From the NCBI RefSeq assembly GCF_015637705.1, contig NZ_JADOBE010000003.1, positions 62,001 through 126,000 of the forward strand: DNA of 64,000 bases, written 5' to 3'. Below, piece after piece: positions 17,769 to 29,924 of the stretch (its first letter is position 1; each line of letters opens with the position of its first letter). Both the position numbers and the translations under genes were made by a program. The notes under the pieces were generated by a model. It was given only the letters and a program-made list of their open reading frames with translations. It had not been told where the DNA came from and made no database searches. This stretch comes from Pseudomonas sp. N040. GTDB lineage: Bacteria > Pseudomonadota > Gammaproteobacteria > Pseudomonadales > Pseudomonadaceae.

Positions 17769-20411
17769 TCATTGCTCAGCGGCTTCCCGCTCGGCAGTGG
17801 CCGGCGGCAGCGGCGCGATATAGCCGATGATCAGCAGCAGCAGGCCGACGCCGATGAACGAGACGATCCGTTCCAGCGTGCCGCTGTTACCCAGATCAAC
17901 CAGGAACAGCTTGAGTACGGTCAGCCCGAGCAACACCGCGCCACCGATCCACAGCGGTCGTGAAGTGAAGCGGCGCGACAGTGCCATGCTCGATACACCA
18001 CCCAGCGTCCACAGGATTGCCAGCGCGGTTTGCACCTTGTCACTGGCAAACAGCTGTGATGCATCCCAGGGCAGGTTCAGGTTGATCGCCAGCGTGCGCA
18101 GGGCAATCGCATTGAGCAGCAGGAAGGCCGCGCCGGCCGCGAGCAGATCGGCGCGGGTATGCAGGCGCTGGCGGGCCCAGTTCCAGAACACCAGCAGGGC
18201 AGTCAGTTGCGGCAGGTCCAGTGGGTTGAACAGCAGGTGCCAGGCAAACGGGCTGGCGCCCGGAGCCGGGAACAGCATGGCCAGCCAGAGCAGGCCGCCA
18301 AGGCCGCAGAGCAGCGCAGGCGTCCATTCGTGATAGGCGTTTTCGATGTTTTCGGCCAGTTGCAGGCGCGGCAGCAGCCGCACCAGTGCCGCCGCCAGCA
18401 GCAGTTGTGCTGCCAGATTCCAGTTCAGTTCGGCCGTCCAGTCGCCGATCCAGTAGTCCACTTGCACCGCCAGCACGGCCAGCCCCAGCCACAGGTTGAG
18501 TGCATGGCGCAGCGCCAGGTGATTGTCAGCGTCACGGCCAATGCGCAGCAGCAGACTGTTGCCAGCTATTGCCAGCAGCCATGCCAGCCAGCCCCAGCCT
18601 TCCAGTGGCGCGCCCTGAGTGGCGTTAACCGCCAGGCAGAAAGCCAATAGCAGGGGCAGGGCGAAACGGGCGAAAGCCAGTTTGCGCCAGTTCAGACGTG
18701 CTTCCAGCGCTGCCCAGGTAATGCCGGAGAGGGCCAGTGTGGTGACGACCGCCCACACCAGCGGGCGCTCCTCGAACAACCGCTCCACTTGCCACAGCCA
18801 GGCGCCGTACCAGAACAGCGCGGCCCAGCCCAGTAGCGGGCCTTCCAGCGCGCGCCAGCGCATGGGTGTCAGGCGCAAGCGCGCGGCGCTGAACAGGGCG
18901 CACAGCGCGAGAACCAGTGCGCTCCAGAATCGCGGATCGGACCAGTTGGCCGGGTGCGACGGGGTGTCGAACAGCAGCGACAAACCGGCGCCAAATTGCA
19001 GCAATAGAGCGATCAGCACGCTCCAGTGACGTTGCTGGCGCAACCCGAAGTGCAGCACCAGTGCGCCTTCTGCAGCCCAGCACACGGCGGTCCAGTCACC
19101 CGACAGCGCCAGCGGAATGGCCAGCGAACCGAGCACCAGCGCGGTGCCAGCCAGAGCATCCTTGAGCAGCAGCGGGGCGCGCTGGCGCAGCAGCCACCAG
19201 AGTACGGCATACACCCCGGCGGCAATTGCCGAGCTGATGGCCAGTCCGTATTCCCAGGGCGCCACCAGTGGTTGCTGCAGGCCGATAAACGCCAACGGGG
19301 TGCCAAACAGGATGGTGCTGTCGATGGCTGGCTGGCGGCCTTCCTGGTGCAGGGCAAAGCGCACGCCGATCATCAGGTACAGCGCACAGAACAACAGCAG
19401 GAACGGCTCGACACTGTGGAACAGCCCGGCATGGTAGCGGGTCACGCCCCAGATCACGCCGACCACAAAGGTAAAGGTGAAACCGAGCAGGTTCAGCTCG
19501 CGCCAGTTGCGGTGCCAGGCGATCAACGCCAACCCAACGTTGAGCAGGGCGTAGTAGCTGAACAGCTGGATATGGTTGCCCTCGCCGGTGGAGGCCAGTA
19601 CCGGGGCGAGGAAGCCACCGGCCAGGCCGAAGCTGGCCAGCACGCGGGCATCCTGGCGCAGGGCGAGGAACGCCGAGAGTGCCGCCAGAGCAGCCAGCAG
19701 GATGAACGTTGGCGTCGGCTCAAGCAGATGAAACAGGCGCAACGCGGCAAAGGTGGTCATGTACAGGATGCCCAGTCCGCCGCCCTGCAGCAGCAGGCCA
19801 TACAGGCGCTTGCGCGGCACGAACCACAGGCCCAGGCCGAGCAGTCCGGCAGCGGCCGCGGCGACGCCGTTCAGCCGCCAGACCAGCGATACGCTGATGT
19901 GCTCGCTGGCGTAGCGCAGCAGGAAGGCCACGCCGAAAAACAGCAGCAACAGGCCGATCTTGACCGCCGGATTGCCTTCGGTGAAGAAGCGGCTGACGGC
20001 CTGGATCAGGCGCGTGCTCCAGTCCGGCGCAGCTTCTGTGCGAGGGGCTGCCGGTAGCGGCGGGATCCATTGCGTTGCGGCTTTGGGCGGAACGGAAGCG
20101 CTCGCTGCGGCGGTGTTCAGCACCTCGTCGGGCAGGGTCCAGTCCAGTTCGGTGTCTGGCCCGGCAGGCGGAAGGCTGCCTGCTGCCTGTGTGACTGGCT
20201 GTGACACAGGCGCTGCCGGCACCGCCTTTGGCCTGGTTGCAGGCCGCGTGTTGCTGATCAGCAGGTCAAGGCGTTGCAGTTCTGCCGCCTGCCGGCGGGT
20301 TTCGGCAAACAGCCAGCCGAGCGCAGCACCAATCCCCAGCCCCAGGGCTTCTTCGCTGATGGCCAGGCCAACGACGGCGCCGAGCAGGGCAAGCAGCAGA
20401 CGGCTATCCAT
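17769..20411 (-). CDS. Large polytopic DUF2339 membrane protein
   Basis: An 880-residue protein with a short N-terminal hydrophobic segment, a Pro/Ala-rich cytoplasmic linker (about residues 50-130) and then more than twenty hydrophobic stretches that fill the rest of the chain. Landmarks typical of DUF2339 are FFTEGNPAVKIGLLLLFFGV, LLRYASEH and YGLLLQGGGLGILYMTTFAA. Function is unknown; the family is common in Pseudomonas and is sometimes discussed in connection with envelope homeostasis. The ATG at 20411 has AAGGAT upstream. Confidence 0.8.
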   Translation of the reverse strand: MDSRLLLALLGAVVGLAISEEALGLGIGAALGWLFAETRRQAAELQRLDLLISNTRPATRPKAVPAAPVSQPVTQAAGSLPPAGPDTELDWTLPDEVLNTAAASASVPPKAATQWIPPLPAAPRTEAAPDWSTRLIQAVSRFFTEGNPAVKIGLLLLFFGVAFLLRYASEHISVSLVWRLNGVAAAAAGLLGLGLWFVPRKRLYGLLLQGGGLGILYMTTFAALRLFHLLEPTPTFILLAALAALSAFLALRQDARVLASFGLAGGFLAPVLASTGEGNHIQLFSYYALLNVGLALIAWHRNWRELNLLGFTFTFVVGVIWGVTRYHAGLFHSVEPFLLLFCALYLMIGVRFALHQEGRQPAIDSTILFGTPLAFIGLQQPLVAPWEYGLAISSAIAAGVYAVLWWLLRQRAPLLLKDALAGTALVLGSLAIPLALSGDWTAVCWAAEGALVLHFGLRQQRHWSVLIALLLQFGAGLSLLFDTPSHPANWSDPRFWSALVLALCALFSAARLRLTPMRWRALEGPLLGWAALFWYGAWLWQVERLFEERPLVWAVVTTLALSGITWAALEARLNWRKLAFARFALPLLLAFCLAVNATQGAPLEGWGWLAWLLAIAGNSLLLRIGRDADNHLALRHALNLWLGLAVLAVQVDYWIGDWTAELNWNLAAQLLLAAALVRLLPRLQLAENIENAYHEWTPALLCGLGGLLWLAMLFPAPGASPFAWHLLFNPLDLPQLTALLVFWNWARQRLHTRADLLAAGAAFLLLNAIALRTLAINLNLPWDASQLFASDKVQTALAILWTLGGVSSMALSRRFTSRPLWIGGAVLLGLTVLKLFLVDLGNSGTLERIVSFIGVGLLLLIIGYIAPLPPATAEREAAEQ

Positions 20412-20459
20412 GGGAAATCCTTTTATTTACGGGTCTTGCTGGTGGGCCCCACGTGCCTG

Positions 20460-20484
20460 CGTTCCCAGGCGGAGCGTGGGAACG
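20460..20484. repeat. Short inverted repeat CGTTCCCA...TGGGAACG
   Basis: The eight-base arms are separated by nine bases. This is a common Pseudomonas intergenic repeat and lies next to the REP element at 20496. Confidence 0.6.
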
Positions 20485-20495
20485 ATCAAAGTTTG

Positions 20496-20559
20496 TGTAG
20501 GAGCCAGCTTGCTGGCGATGCTCTTCGAACACCGAATCGCCAGCAAGCTGGCTCCTACA
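20496..20559. repeat. REP-type palindromic element
   Basis: Arms TGTAGGAGCCAGCTTGCTGG and their complement are separated by a short spacer that includes CTCTTCGAACACC. This is the typical extragenic palindromic repeat of Pseudomonas. It sits between the DUF2339 gene and the thiolase stop codon, where it may also protect transcript ends. Confidence 0.85.
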
Positions 20560-20579
20560 ACAGTTGCGGGTTATACGCC

Positions 20580-21761
20580 TTAGCTGCGCTCGATGGCCAG
20601 CGCCACACCCTGACCGCCACCGATGCACAGGGTAGCCAGACCTTTTTTGGCATCGCGCTTGATCATCTCGTGTAGCAAGGTCACCAGCACGCGGCAACCG
20701 GATGCGCCGATCGGGTGGCCGAGGGCGATAGCCCCGCCGTTGACGTTGACCTTGGCGCTGTCCCAGCCCAGATCCTGGCCGACTGCCAGCGATTGTGCGG
20801 CAAAGGCTTCGTTGGCTTCGATCAGGTCGAGGTCGCCTACCTGCCAGCCGGCCTTGCCCAGGCAGCGCTGGGTGGCAGTGACCGGGCCGATGCCCATGAT
20901 CGCCGGATCGACACCCGCGTTGGCGTAGGCGGCGATGCGCGCCAGTACCGGCAGGCCGAGGGCCTTGGCCTTGGCTTCGCTCATCAGCAGCACTGCCGCA
21001 GCGCCGTCATTCAGGCTGGAAGCATTGCCGGCGGTAACGCTGCCGTCCTTCTTGAAGGCGGGTTTGAGCTTGCCGAGGGATTCGGCCGTGGTGCCGGCGC
21101 GAGGTTGTTCGTCGGTGGCGAAGGCCAGTGGGTCGCCCTTGCGCTGCGGGATCAGGATCGGGGTGATTTCATCGGCAAAGCGCCCCGCTTCAATGGCGGC
21201 CACGGCCTTCTGTTGCGAGGCGGCGGCGAAGGCATCCTGCGCCTCACGGCTGATGGCGTACTTGTCGACCAGATTTTCGGCAGTGATGCCCATGTGGTAG
21301 TCGTTGAAGGCATCCCACAGGCCATCGCTGATCATGGTGTCGATCACCTTGCCATGGCCCATGCGCAGGCCGGTGCGCGCGCCGGGCATGACGTAGTTGG
21401 CCAGGCTCATGTTTTCCATGCCGCCGGCGATGATCACTTCAGCGTCGCCGCAGCGGATCGCCTGGGCGCCCAGATGCAGGGCCTTGAGGCCTGAGCCGCA
21501 GACCTTGTTCAGCGTCAGTGCCGGCACCGCGTGCGGCAGACCGGCATTTACAGCGGCTTGGCGGGCGGTGTTCTGCCCGGCGCCGGCCGTCAGTACATGG
21601 CCGAGGATGACTTCGTCGACCTGCGCAGGATCCAGTTTGGTCTGCGCGAGCAGTTGGCGGATCACCGCAGCACCCAGCTCCACGGCCGGGATATTGGCCA
21701 GTGCACCCTGGAAACTGCCAATGGCGGTACGGGTGGCGGCGACGATGACGACTTCTTGCAT
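20580..21761 (-). CDS. atoB: Acetyl-CoA C-acetyltransferase
   Basis: A 393-residue biosynthetic-type thiolase. [13 protein letters not shown] holds the nucleophilic Cys near residue 88. [22 protein letters not shown] with the catalytic His, and [13 protein letters not shown] with the second Cys complete the active site. It interconverts two acetyl-CoA with acetoacetyl-CoA and CoA. The start is the ATG at 21761 ([12 protein letters not shown]), which has GAGGAAAT upstream and gives the standard family length; the frame is open further upstream. Its neighbour upstream is acetyl-CoA synthetase, so both act on acetyl-CoA. The symbol could equally be phaA-like; family identity is certain. Confidence 0.9.
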   Translation of the reverse strand: MQEVVIVAATRTAIGSFQGALANIPAVELGAAVIRQLLAQTKLDPAQVDEVILGHVLTAGAGQNTARQAAVNAGLPHAVPALTLNKVCGSGLKALHLGAQAIRCGDAEVIIAGGMENMSLANYVMPGARTGLRMGHGKVIDTMISDGLWDAFNDYHMGITAENLVDKYAISREAQDAFAAASQQKAVAAIEAGRFADEITPILIPQRKGDPLAFATDEQPRAGTTAESLGKLKPAFKKDGSVTAGNASSLNDGAAAVLLMSEAKAKALGLPVLARIAAYANAGVDPAIMGIGPVTATQRCLGKAGWQVGDLDLIEANEAFAAQSLAVGQDLGWDSAKVNVNGGAIALGHPIGASGCRVLVTLLHEMIKRDAKKGLATLCIGGGQGVALAIERS

Positions 21762-21836
21762 GGTGAATTTCCTCGGCAGTGACGGGGCGCAACTTCGCGC
21801 GGTGGGTGCTAATGGTCGCACAAGGGTAAAGCGCTG

Positions 21837-21901
21837 CGTAGGGTGGGCTTCAGCTCACCATTTGGTGCTGCCTGGTTTGGTGGGCTGAAGCCCACCCTAC
21901 G
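21837..21901. repeat. 65-bp palindromic repeat (family A, copy 1)
   Basis: The outer arms are CGTAGGGTGGGCTTCAGC and its complement. The centre is TTTGGTGCTGCCTGGTTTGG. Closely related copies occur at 43887, 61547 and 63428. The element lies between the thiolase and acetyl-CoA synthetase genes. Confidence 0.85.
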
Positions 21902-21910
21902 GGTTATCAA

Positions 21911-23848
<1,938 letters not shown>

Positions 23849-23946
23849 GGCGGCTCCTGGGGTTTCTCCGTGGAAGGAAACAGCACAAATCAAGTCTCTG
23901 CAGCGGCCGGCGGGGCTCGCCCTGCAGGCTGATGGTGATCGGTTGG

Positions 23947-24297
23947 CTAGAGCAATTCCAAGCCAAAACGACGGAGCAGCAGCGCAAACAGAGCAAAGCT
24001 GACCACGCTGATGATGACGCAGGCCAGCAGGGCTGGCCAGAAGCCCAGCTTTGGCAAGAGCAGGGGAAAGGCCAGAAACATCGGCAGGGTCGGCACGACA
24101 TACCAGAAGGTGAACCAGGCATGGTTGGCGATCTTTTGCGCAGGTTGTTGCTCCAGGTGCAGCCAGATCAGCGTCAGCACGGTGACCAGCGGCAGGGCGG
24201 CAACCAGGCCACCGAGCTTGTCGCTGCGCTTGGCCAGTTCCGAGACCAGCACGACGACTGCGGCGGTGAGCAGGTATTTGGACACAATCCACAGCAT
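23947..24297 (-). CDS. Small DUF3147-like membrane protein
   Basis: A 116-residue protein with four predicted membrane segments. It resembles the DUF3147 family through [22 protein letters not shown] and the repeated hydrophobic stretches that follow. Function is unknown. The chosen start is the ATG at 24297 ([10 protein letters not shown]), which keeps all membrane segments. It lies 29 bases downstream of pgi on the same strand, so the two are probably cotranscribed. Confidence 0.7.
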   Translation of the reverse strand: MLWIVSKYLLTAAVVVLVSELAKRSDKLGGLVAALPLVTVLTLIWLHLEQQPAQKIANHAWFTFWYVVPTLPMFLAFPLLLPKLGFWPALLACVIISVVSFALFALLLRRFGLELL

Positions 24298-24326
24298 GGG
24301 TGCACCTACGGTGTGGGTGGTTTGTG

Positions 24327-25991
24327 TCAGCCGCGATGGCGACCGCGGAAGAAGTCGATCAGGCCCTGGGTCGAGGCGTCCGCCGCCGGTGCCGGTTCCC
24401 AGTCGGTGAGGCCCTGGTAGACGCCCTTGCCGAGTTCCTTGCCGAGCTCCACGCCCCACTGGTCGAAGGCGTTGATGCCCCACAGCACGCTCTGTACATA
24501 GACCTTGTGCTCGTACATGGCGATCAGTGCACCGAGCCGGCGCGGGCTGATGCGTTCCATCACCAGAGTGTTGCTCGGCCGGTTGCCGGGCACCACCTTG
24601 TGCGGAGCCAGGCGCTGCACTTCGCTTTCCGCCAGGCCTTTGCCGCGCAACTCGGCCTCGGCCTCGGCGCGGCTCTTGCCGAGCATCAGTGCCTGGCTCT
24701 GCGACAGGCAGTTGGCGTACAGCCACTGGTGGTGATCGGCAACCGGGTTGTAGCTGCTCACCGGCACGATGAAGTCGGCCGGGATCAGCTGGCTGCCCTG
24801 GTGCAGCAACTGGTGATAGGCGTGCTGGCCGTTGCAGCCGACCCCGCCCCAGATCACCGGGCCGCTGCCGGCAGTGATCGGCGTGCCGTCCTGGCGCACG
24901 CTCTTGCCGTTGGACTCCATGTCCAGCTGCTGCAGGTGGTCGGTGATGTTCCGCAGGTAATAGTCATAAGGCAGGATCGCCTGGCTGCGCGCGCCCCAGA
25001 AGTCGCCGTACCAGACACCGAGCAGGCCCAGCAGTACCGGGATGTTGCGTTCAAAGGGCGCGGTGCGGAAATGCAGGTCCATGTTGTAGGCGCCGGACAG
25101 CAGTTCCTTGAAGTTGGAAATGCCGATCGACATGGCGATCGGCAGGCCGATGGCCGACCACAGCGAATAGCGCCCGCCGACCCAGTCCCACAGCGGCAGG
25201 ATGTTCTCCTCGCTGATGCCGAACTCGGTGGCCGCCGCGATGTTGCTGGATACGGCGATGAAATGCCGGTGCAGCTCAGCTTCGCTGCCACCCTGGGCCA
25301 GGTACCAGGCGCGCGCGGCCTGGGCGTTCTTCAGGGTTTCCAGGGTGGCAAAGGACTTGCTGGAGACGATGAACAGCGTGGTTTCCGCCGACAGCTTGCT
25401 GACCAGTTCACGGAACTCGCTGCCGTCGACGTTGGCCAGGTAGTGGCAACGCAAGCCTTTCTGGGCGAAGGGCAGCAGGGCTTCGGAGACCAGCTGCGGG
25501 CCGAGGAAGGAGCCGCCGATGCCGATGTTCACCACGTCGGTGATGGGCTTTTCCGTGTAACCGCGCCACAGGCCGTTATGCAGCTTGGTCACCAGGGTGC
25601 TCATCTGCTGCAGCACACGGTGGACGTCGGGCATGACGTTGCGTCCGTTGACCAGCACCTTGTCGCCCAGCGGCCGGCGCAGGGCGGTGTGCAGCACCTG
25701 GCGTTGTTCCGAGGCATTGATGGTGGCGCCGCTGAACATCGCCTGGATGGCGTCGCCCAGCCGGGCTTCCTCGGCCAGTCCCACCAGCAGGGCAACGGTC
25801 TCTTCGCTGATCAGGTTCTTCGAGTAATCCAGCATCAGCCCGCAGGTCGACAGGCTGAAGCGCTCGAAACGCTGCGGGTCGCCGGCAAAGGCTTCGCGCA
25901 TGCTGAATGGCTGCATGGCCTGGCGATGGGCGGTGAGGGCTTTCCAGCTGGCGAGTTGGGTGACATCAAGCGGGGTCAGGTGATGATCCAT
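24327..25991 (-). CDS. pgi: Glucose-6-phosphate isomerase
   Basis: A 554-residue enzyme of full family length that interconverts glucose-6-phosphate and fructose-6-phosphate. Characteristic segments are [31 protein letters not shown] (family signature 1), [18 protein letters not shown] and [16 protein letters not shown] (signature 2). In Pseudomonas, which lacks phosphofructokinase, it works in gluconeogenesis and in the cycle around the Entner-Doudoroff pathway. The ATG at 25991 has AAGG upstream. In related genomes panD lies between panC and pgi; here only about 130 bases separate them. Confidence 0.96.
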   Translation of the reverse strand: MDHHLTPLDVTQLASWKALTAHRQAMQPFSMREAFAGDPQRFERFSLSTCGLMLDYSKNLISEETVALLVGLAEEARLGDAIQAMFSGATINASEQRQVLHTALRRPLGDKVLVNGRNVMPDVHRVLQQMSTLVTKLHNGLWRGYTEKPITDVVNIGIGGSFLGPQLVSEALLPFAQKGLRCHYLANVDGSEFRELVSKLSAETTLFIVSSKSFATLETLKNAQAARAWYLAQGGSEAELHRHFIAVSSNIAAATEFGISEENILPLWDWVGGRYSLWSAIGLPIAMSIGISNFKELLSGAYNMDLHFRTAPFERNIPVLLGLLGVWYGDFWGARSQAILPYDYYLRNITDHLQQLDMESNGKSVRQDGTPITAGSGPVIWGGVGCNGQHAYHQLLHQGSQLIPADFIVPVSSYNPVADHHQWLYANCLSQSQALMLGKSRAEAEAELRGKGLAESEVQRLAPHKVVPGNRPSNTLVMERISPRRLGALIAMYEHKVYVQSVLWGINAFDQWGVELGKELGKGVYQGLTDWEPAPAADASTQGLIDFFRGRHRG

Positions 25992-26124
25992 GGAGAACCT
26001 TGAGGCTGGGAGTCGGGCGCGCAGCGGCGAGTATTTTTCTGATTCTAGCGCTAATCGGCCACGCTTGTGACGCGGCCAGGCGGCGCACCCGGCCCGCCAG
26101 CGCGGCCTGGGTGGCGGGGCTGCC

Positions 26125-26985
26125 TCAGGCGTCGACAGCCAGGCTGAAGGCGAGGTTGTCGATCAGGCGGGTCTTGCCGATGAAGGCGGCGGCCAGGATG
26201 ACCAGGTCCGGGTCGTCGGCAGTGGCGCTGCGCAGGCTGCTGGCTTCGCAGACTTCCAGGTAGTCGGGACGGAAGCCGGCCTTGCGCAGAGCGGTCTTGC
26301 CCTTGGCTGTCAGCTTGGCGAAGTCGCGTTCGCCCTGGCGAATGGCGCTGGCCATCTCGGTGAGGCAGGCATACAGCGCCGGTGCTGCGGCACGCTGGTT
26401 GGCGGTGAGGTAGTTGTTGCGTGATGACAGCGCCAGGCCATCTTCGGCGCGCACGGTCGGCTCGCCCATGATCTGGATCGACATGTTGAGGTCGCGCACC
26501 AGCTTGCGGATGACCGCCAGTTGCTGGAAATCCTTCTCGCCGAAGATCGCCAGATCCGGCTGCACCATGTTGAACAGCTTGCACACCACGGTTGCCACGC
26601 CATCGAAGTGGCCGGGGCGGCTGGCGCCACACAGGCCGGCGGAAACGCCCGGCACGTGGATGAGGGTTTGTCCCTGCATGCCGTCGGGGTAGACCTCGTC
26701 GACATCCGGAGTGAACAGCAGGTGACAGCCGGCATCGATCAGTTTTTCCTGATCCGCCGCCAGGCTGCGTGGGTACTTGTCCAGGTCTTCGGTCGGGCCG
26801 AACTGCAGCGGGTTGACGAAGATGCTGGTGACCACGAAATCGGCACGCTGGCCGGCTTTTTCCACCAGGGCCACATGGCCGCTGTGCAGGTTGCCCATGG
26901 TCGGCACGAAGGCGATGCGCTTGCCCTTGGAGCGCGCCCCGGCGATCGCGGCGCGCAGCTCGCGTACGGTCTTGACGGTATTCAT
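26125..26985 (-). CDS. panC: Pantothenate synthetase
   Basis: A 286-residue enzyme that joins pantoate and beta-alanine with ATP, the last step of pantothenate synthesis. The HIGH-like motif appears as GNLHSGH at about residues 32-38. [27 protein letters not shown] and [10 protein letters not shown] are the other family blocks. The ATG at 26985 overlaps the panB stop by the ATGA arrangement, so translation is coupled to panB. The beta-alanine supplier panD is not in its usual position beside it. Confidence 0.96.
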   Translation of the reverse strand: MNTVKTVRELRAAIAGARSKGKRIAFVPTMGNLHSGHVALVEKAGQRADFVVTSIFVNPLQFGPTEDLDKYPRSLAADQEKLIDAGCHLLFTPDVDEVYPDGMQGQTLIHVPGVSAGLCGASRPGHFDGVATVVCKLFNMVQPDLAIFGEKDFQQLAVIRKLVRDLNMSIQIMGEPTVRAEDGLALSSRNNYLTANQRAAAPALYACLTEMASAIRQGERDFAKLTAKGKTALRKAGFRPDYLEVCEASSLRSATADDPDLVILAAAFIGKTRLIDNLAFSLAVDA

Positions 26986-27782
26986 GCGCTGAATCCGTGC
27001 TCGCTGCCCGGGAAGGTGCGCTGTTTGACGGCGGCCACATAGGCGGCCAGCGCGGCCTGGACCGAAGGCTGGCCTTCCATGAAATTCTTCACGAACTTGG
27101 GTGCGCGCCCGCTCAGGGACAGGCCGAGCATGTCGTGCAGGACCAGCACCTGGCCGTCGGTCTCCACGCCGGCACCAATACCGATCACCGGGATTTTTAC
27201 CGACTGGCTGATTTCGGCCGCCAGCGCGCTGGGGACGCATTCCAGCAGCAGCATGGCCGCGCCGGCCTGCTCCAGGGCCATGGCGTCGGCGCGCAGCTGG
27301 CGAGCCTGGATGTCCTGGCGGCCCTGGACCTTGTAGCCGCCAAGCAGGTTGACCGATTGCGGCGTCAGGCCGAGGTGGGCACACACCGGCACGCCGCGTT
27401 CGGCCAGCAGGCGGGTCGGTTCGGCCAGCCAGGCGGCGCCTTCCAGCTTGACCATGTGCGCGCCGGCCTGCATCAGGGCGGCGCAGCTGGCAAAGGTCTG
27501 TTCCAGGGTGGCATAGGCCATGAACGGCAGGTCGCAGAGGATAAACGCGCCCTGATTGCCGCGCTTCACCGCAGCGGTGTGATAGGCCATGTCGGCGAGG
27601 CTGACCGGCAGGGTGCTGTCGTGACCTTGCAGCACCATGCCGAGCGAATCACCCACCAGCAATACATCCACCCCGGCCTGGCAGGCCGCGCGGGCGAAGG
27701 TGGCGTCATAACAGGTCAGCATGGCGATCTTCTCGCCATTCTGCTTGAAGCCTTGCAGGGTGGTCAGGGTAGTGTCGGGCAT
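26982..27782 (-). CDS. panB: 3-methyl-2-oxobutanoate hydroxymethyltransferase
   Basis: A 266-residue enzyme that transfers a hydroxymethyl group to 2-oxoisovalerate, the first committed step to pantoate. The motifs [28 protein letters not shown] and [14 protein letters not shown], and a GIGAG metal/substrate region, are intact. The ATG at 27782 ([10 protein letters not shown]) is preferred over the one three codons earlier because AGGATG is at the right distance for it. The stop overlaps the panC start. Confidence 0.96.
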   Translation of the reverse strand: MPDTTLTTLQGFKQNGEKIAMLTCYDATFARAACQAGVDVLLVGDSLGMVLQGHDSTLPVSLADMAYHTAAVKRGNQGAFILCDLPFMAYATLEQTFASCAALMQAGAHMVKLEGAAWLAEPTRLLAERGVPVCAHLGLTPQSVNLLGGYKVQGRQDIQARQLRADAMALEQAGAAMLLLECVPSALAAEISQSVKIPVIGIGAGVETDGQVLVLHDMLGLSLSGRAPKFVKNFMEGQPSVQAALAAYVAAVKQRTFPGSEHGFSA

Positions 27783-27886
27783 GGCAGACATCCTATATGT
27801 GGCCTGATCGGTACCGGTTTTCAGCGGGGCCGGGCAACGGGAGGCATATAGTCCTGATGAGGGCGCCCGAAGTCAATCGCGAGGTG

Positions 27887-28405
27887 TTACCGGCCTGTTA
27901 CTGCGTTACCGTCGAATGTGGCCCCGGAAAGCCGCTGCAAGCCTTGCGGTGGGCAGTTCTGCAGCAGTTCGGCCAGCCTCCGGCCGTCCGGCAGTTGCAG
28001 GTCCGGGGCAATTTCGGCCAGCGGGTAGAGGACGAACGGCCGTGCCTGCATATGGTAGTGCGGCACCTGCAAGCGTGGCAGGTTGATGACCTGCTGGCCG
28101 AACAGCAGGATGTCCAGGTCAAGGGTACGTGGTCCCCAGCGTTCGGCCTTGCGTTGCCGGCCTTGCTGCTGCTCGATCTGTTGCAGCGCATCGAGCAGTT
28201 GCAGCGGTTCAAGTGCGGTGTCCAGCGCAGCGACGGCGTTGACGTAGTCAGGCTGGTCGGCCGGGCCGAGCGGCTGGCTGGCATACAGCGAGGAGACCGC
28301 GGCGAGCCGGCTGTCCGGTAGCGCTGCCAACGCAGCGAAGGCAGCATGCAGTTGGGCGACCGGCTGCGCCAGGTTGCTGCCCAGTCCCAGGTACACACGC
28401 TGCAC
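27887..28405 (-). CDS. folK: 2-amino-4-hydroxy-6-hydroxymethyldihydropteridine pyrophosphokinase
   Basis: A 172-residue enzyme of folate synthesis that transfers pyrophosphate from ATP to the hydroxymethylpterin. The family signature RWGPRTLDLDILLF is intact, with two Asp residues for magnesium binding. VYLGLGSNL at the start and YVNAVAAL are also typical. It begins with GTG at 28405, five bases after the pcnB stop, so it belongs to the pcnB-folK-panB-panC run seen in other Pseudomonas. Confidence 0.94.
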   Translation of the reverse strand: MQRVYLGLGSNLAQPVAQLHAAFAALAALPDSRLAAVSSLYASQPLGPADQPDYVNAVAALDTALEPLQLLDALQQIEQQQGRQRKAERWGPRTLDLDILLFGQQVINLPRLQVPHYHMQARPFVLYPLAEIAPDLQLPDGRRLAELLQNCPPQGLQRLSGATFDGNAVTGR

Positions 28406-28410
28406 GTTGA

Positions 28411-29814
28411 TTACTCGCCGGCCGGGCTGGCGCCTTCGGTTTTAGGCCCGCGTTTGCGGCGGCTGCCGCCGCGCCGGCGCTTGCGTGGCGCATCGGGAGC
28501 ATCATCCTTGGCGACCAGGTCGCGGATCATGCTGCGCCGCTCGCTGTCGTTGGCATCCTGGTAATCGGTCCACCAGTCACCGAGGCCATCCAGCTCTTCG
28601 CCGGCATCTTCGCGCAGCAGCAGGAAGTCATAGCCGGCGCGGAAGCGCGGGTTCTCCAGCAGCAGGTCGGCACGTTTGCCCTGGCGCCTTGGCAGGCGCT
28701 CCTGCATGTCCCAGATCTCGCGGATCGGCATGCTGAAGCGCTTGGGTATCGCGGTGCGCTGGCACTGTTCGGTGATCAGGCTCTGTGCCGCTTCCTGCAT
28801 CGCCGGGATCGGCAGCATGCCGCGCTCCTGCAGTTGGGCGACCCGGGCCGGCAGGGCCGGCCAGAGCATGGCGGCAAACAGGAAGGCCGGCGTGACCGGA
28901 CGGCCCTCGGCAATGCGCTTGTCGGTATTGGCCAGCGCCAGGCCGATCAGGTTTTCCGTGTATTCGGGGTCGCGCTTGAGTGCGGCGGCGCTGGCCGGGA
29001 ACAGCGGTGCCAGCAGGTCGTATTCGACCAGCAGGTCGAAGGTGCGCTCGCCGTAGCCGCTGAGGAACAGCTTGAGCACTTCCTCGAACAGGCGCGCCGA
29101 AGGGATGTCGCGCAGCAGGTGGGCCAGGTGGTGAATCGGCTCGGCGCTATGTTTTTCGATGCTGAAACCGAGCTTGGCGGCAAAGCGTACCGCGCGCAGC
29201 ATGCGCACCGGGTCTTCCTGGTAGCGCTGGGTGGGGTCGCCGATCAGGCGGATCTGCTGGTTGTCGATGTCCTTTACACCCTGGGCGTAATCCAGCACGC
29301 GCTCGGTGGCGGGGTCATAGTAGAGCGCATTGATGGTCAGGTCGCGGCGCTGGGCATCGTCTTCCAGGCTGCCGTATACGTTGTCGCGCAGGATGCGGCC
29401 GCTTTCATTGCGCGAGGCTTGGTTGCTGTCCTCGTCGTCGTCACCTTGCGGGTGGTTGGCGCGAAAGGTGGCAACCTCGATGATTTCACGGCCGAAGTGC
29501 ACATGGACCAGCTTGAAGCGCCGGCCGATCACGCGGGCGTTGCGGAATTCGGCGCGCACCTGTTCCGGCGTGGCGCTGGTGGCAACGTCGAAGTCCTTGG
29601 GTTCCAGGCCCAGCAGCAGGTCGCGTACGCAGCCACCGACCAGATAGGCCTGATAGCCGGCTTTTTGCAGGCGCTCCACGACATTGATGGCGTTGCGGCT
29701 GATTTGCGTGCGGCGCATGGCGTGCTGGCTGTTGCCGAGAATTTCCGGAGTGCTGCGGGGGTGCTTGCTGCGGCGCAGGGGCGAGCGGAGTGACTGGATA
29801 AACTTCTTCAGCAT
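28411..29814 (-). CDS. pcnB: Poly(A) polymerase I
   Basis: A 467-residue nucleotidyltransferase that adds A-tails to RNA 3' ends and so promotes decay. The active site is LVGGCVRDLLLGLEPKDFD near residues 58-76, with Asp74 and Asp76 as metal ligands. RRDLTINALYYD and IRLIGDPTQRYQEDPVRMLR are the following family blocks. The very basic C-terminal tail (KRRRGGSRRKRGPK) fits RNA binding. ATG at 29814 (MLKKFIQSLR) is chosen; the open frame extends further but without a better start. It is the first gene of the pcnB-folK-panBC unit and lies just downstream of crcZ. Confidence 0.94.
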   Translation of the reverse strand: MLKKFIQSLRSPLRRSKHPRSTPEILGNSQHAMRRTQISRNAINVVERLQKAGYQAYLVGGCVRDLLLGLEPKDFDVATSATPEQVRAEFRNARVIGRRFKLVHVHFGREIIEVATFRANHPQGDDDEDSNQASRNESGRILRDNVYGSLEDDAQRRDLTINALYYDPATERVLDYAQGVKDIDNQQIRLIGDPTQRYQEDPVRMLRAVRFAAKLGFSIEKHSAEPIHHLAHLLRDIPSARLFEEVLKLFLSGYGERTFDLLVEYDLLAPLFPASAAALKRDPEYTENLIGLALANTDKRIAEGRPVTPAFLFAAMLWPALPARVAQLQERGMLPIPAMQEAAQSLITEQCQRTAIPKRFSMPIREIWDMQERLPRRQGKRADLLLENPRFRAGYDFLLLREDAGEELDGLGDWWTDYQDANDSERRSMIRDLVAKDDAPDAPRKRRRGGSRRKRGPKTEGASPAGE

Positions 29815-29924
29815 GAGGGGCACTGTCTGGCGGAATGGGCAGCCGGCATGGCTAATGGCCGCAGGATGGAGGCGCATTCTAGCACTGGCTGGGGGATATG
29901 TTGATCGCGGATGACGGGAACGGC

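Noticed and set aside
20460..20559. Clustered repeats as a possible CRISPR array
   Set aside because: Only inverted, non-identical REP-type arms are present, with no regularly spaced direct repeats and no cas genes.
23849..24292. A 148-residue N-terminal extension of acetyl-CoA synthetase
   Set aside because: It is antisense-free open DNA over the neighbouring small membrane gene in another frame and has no similarity to Acs; the ATG at 23848 gives the normal length.
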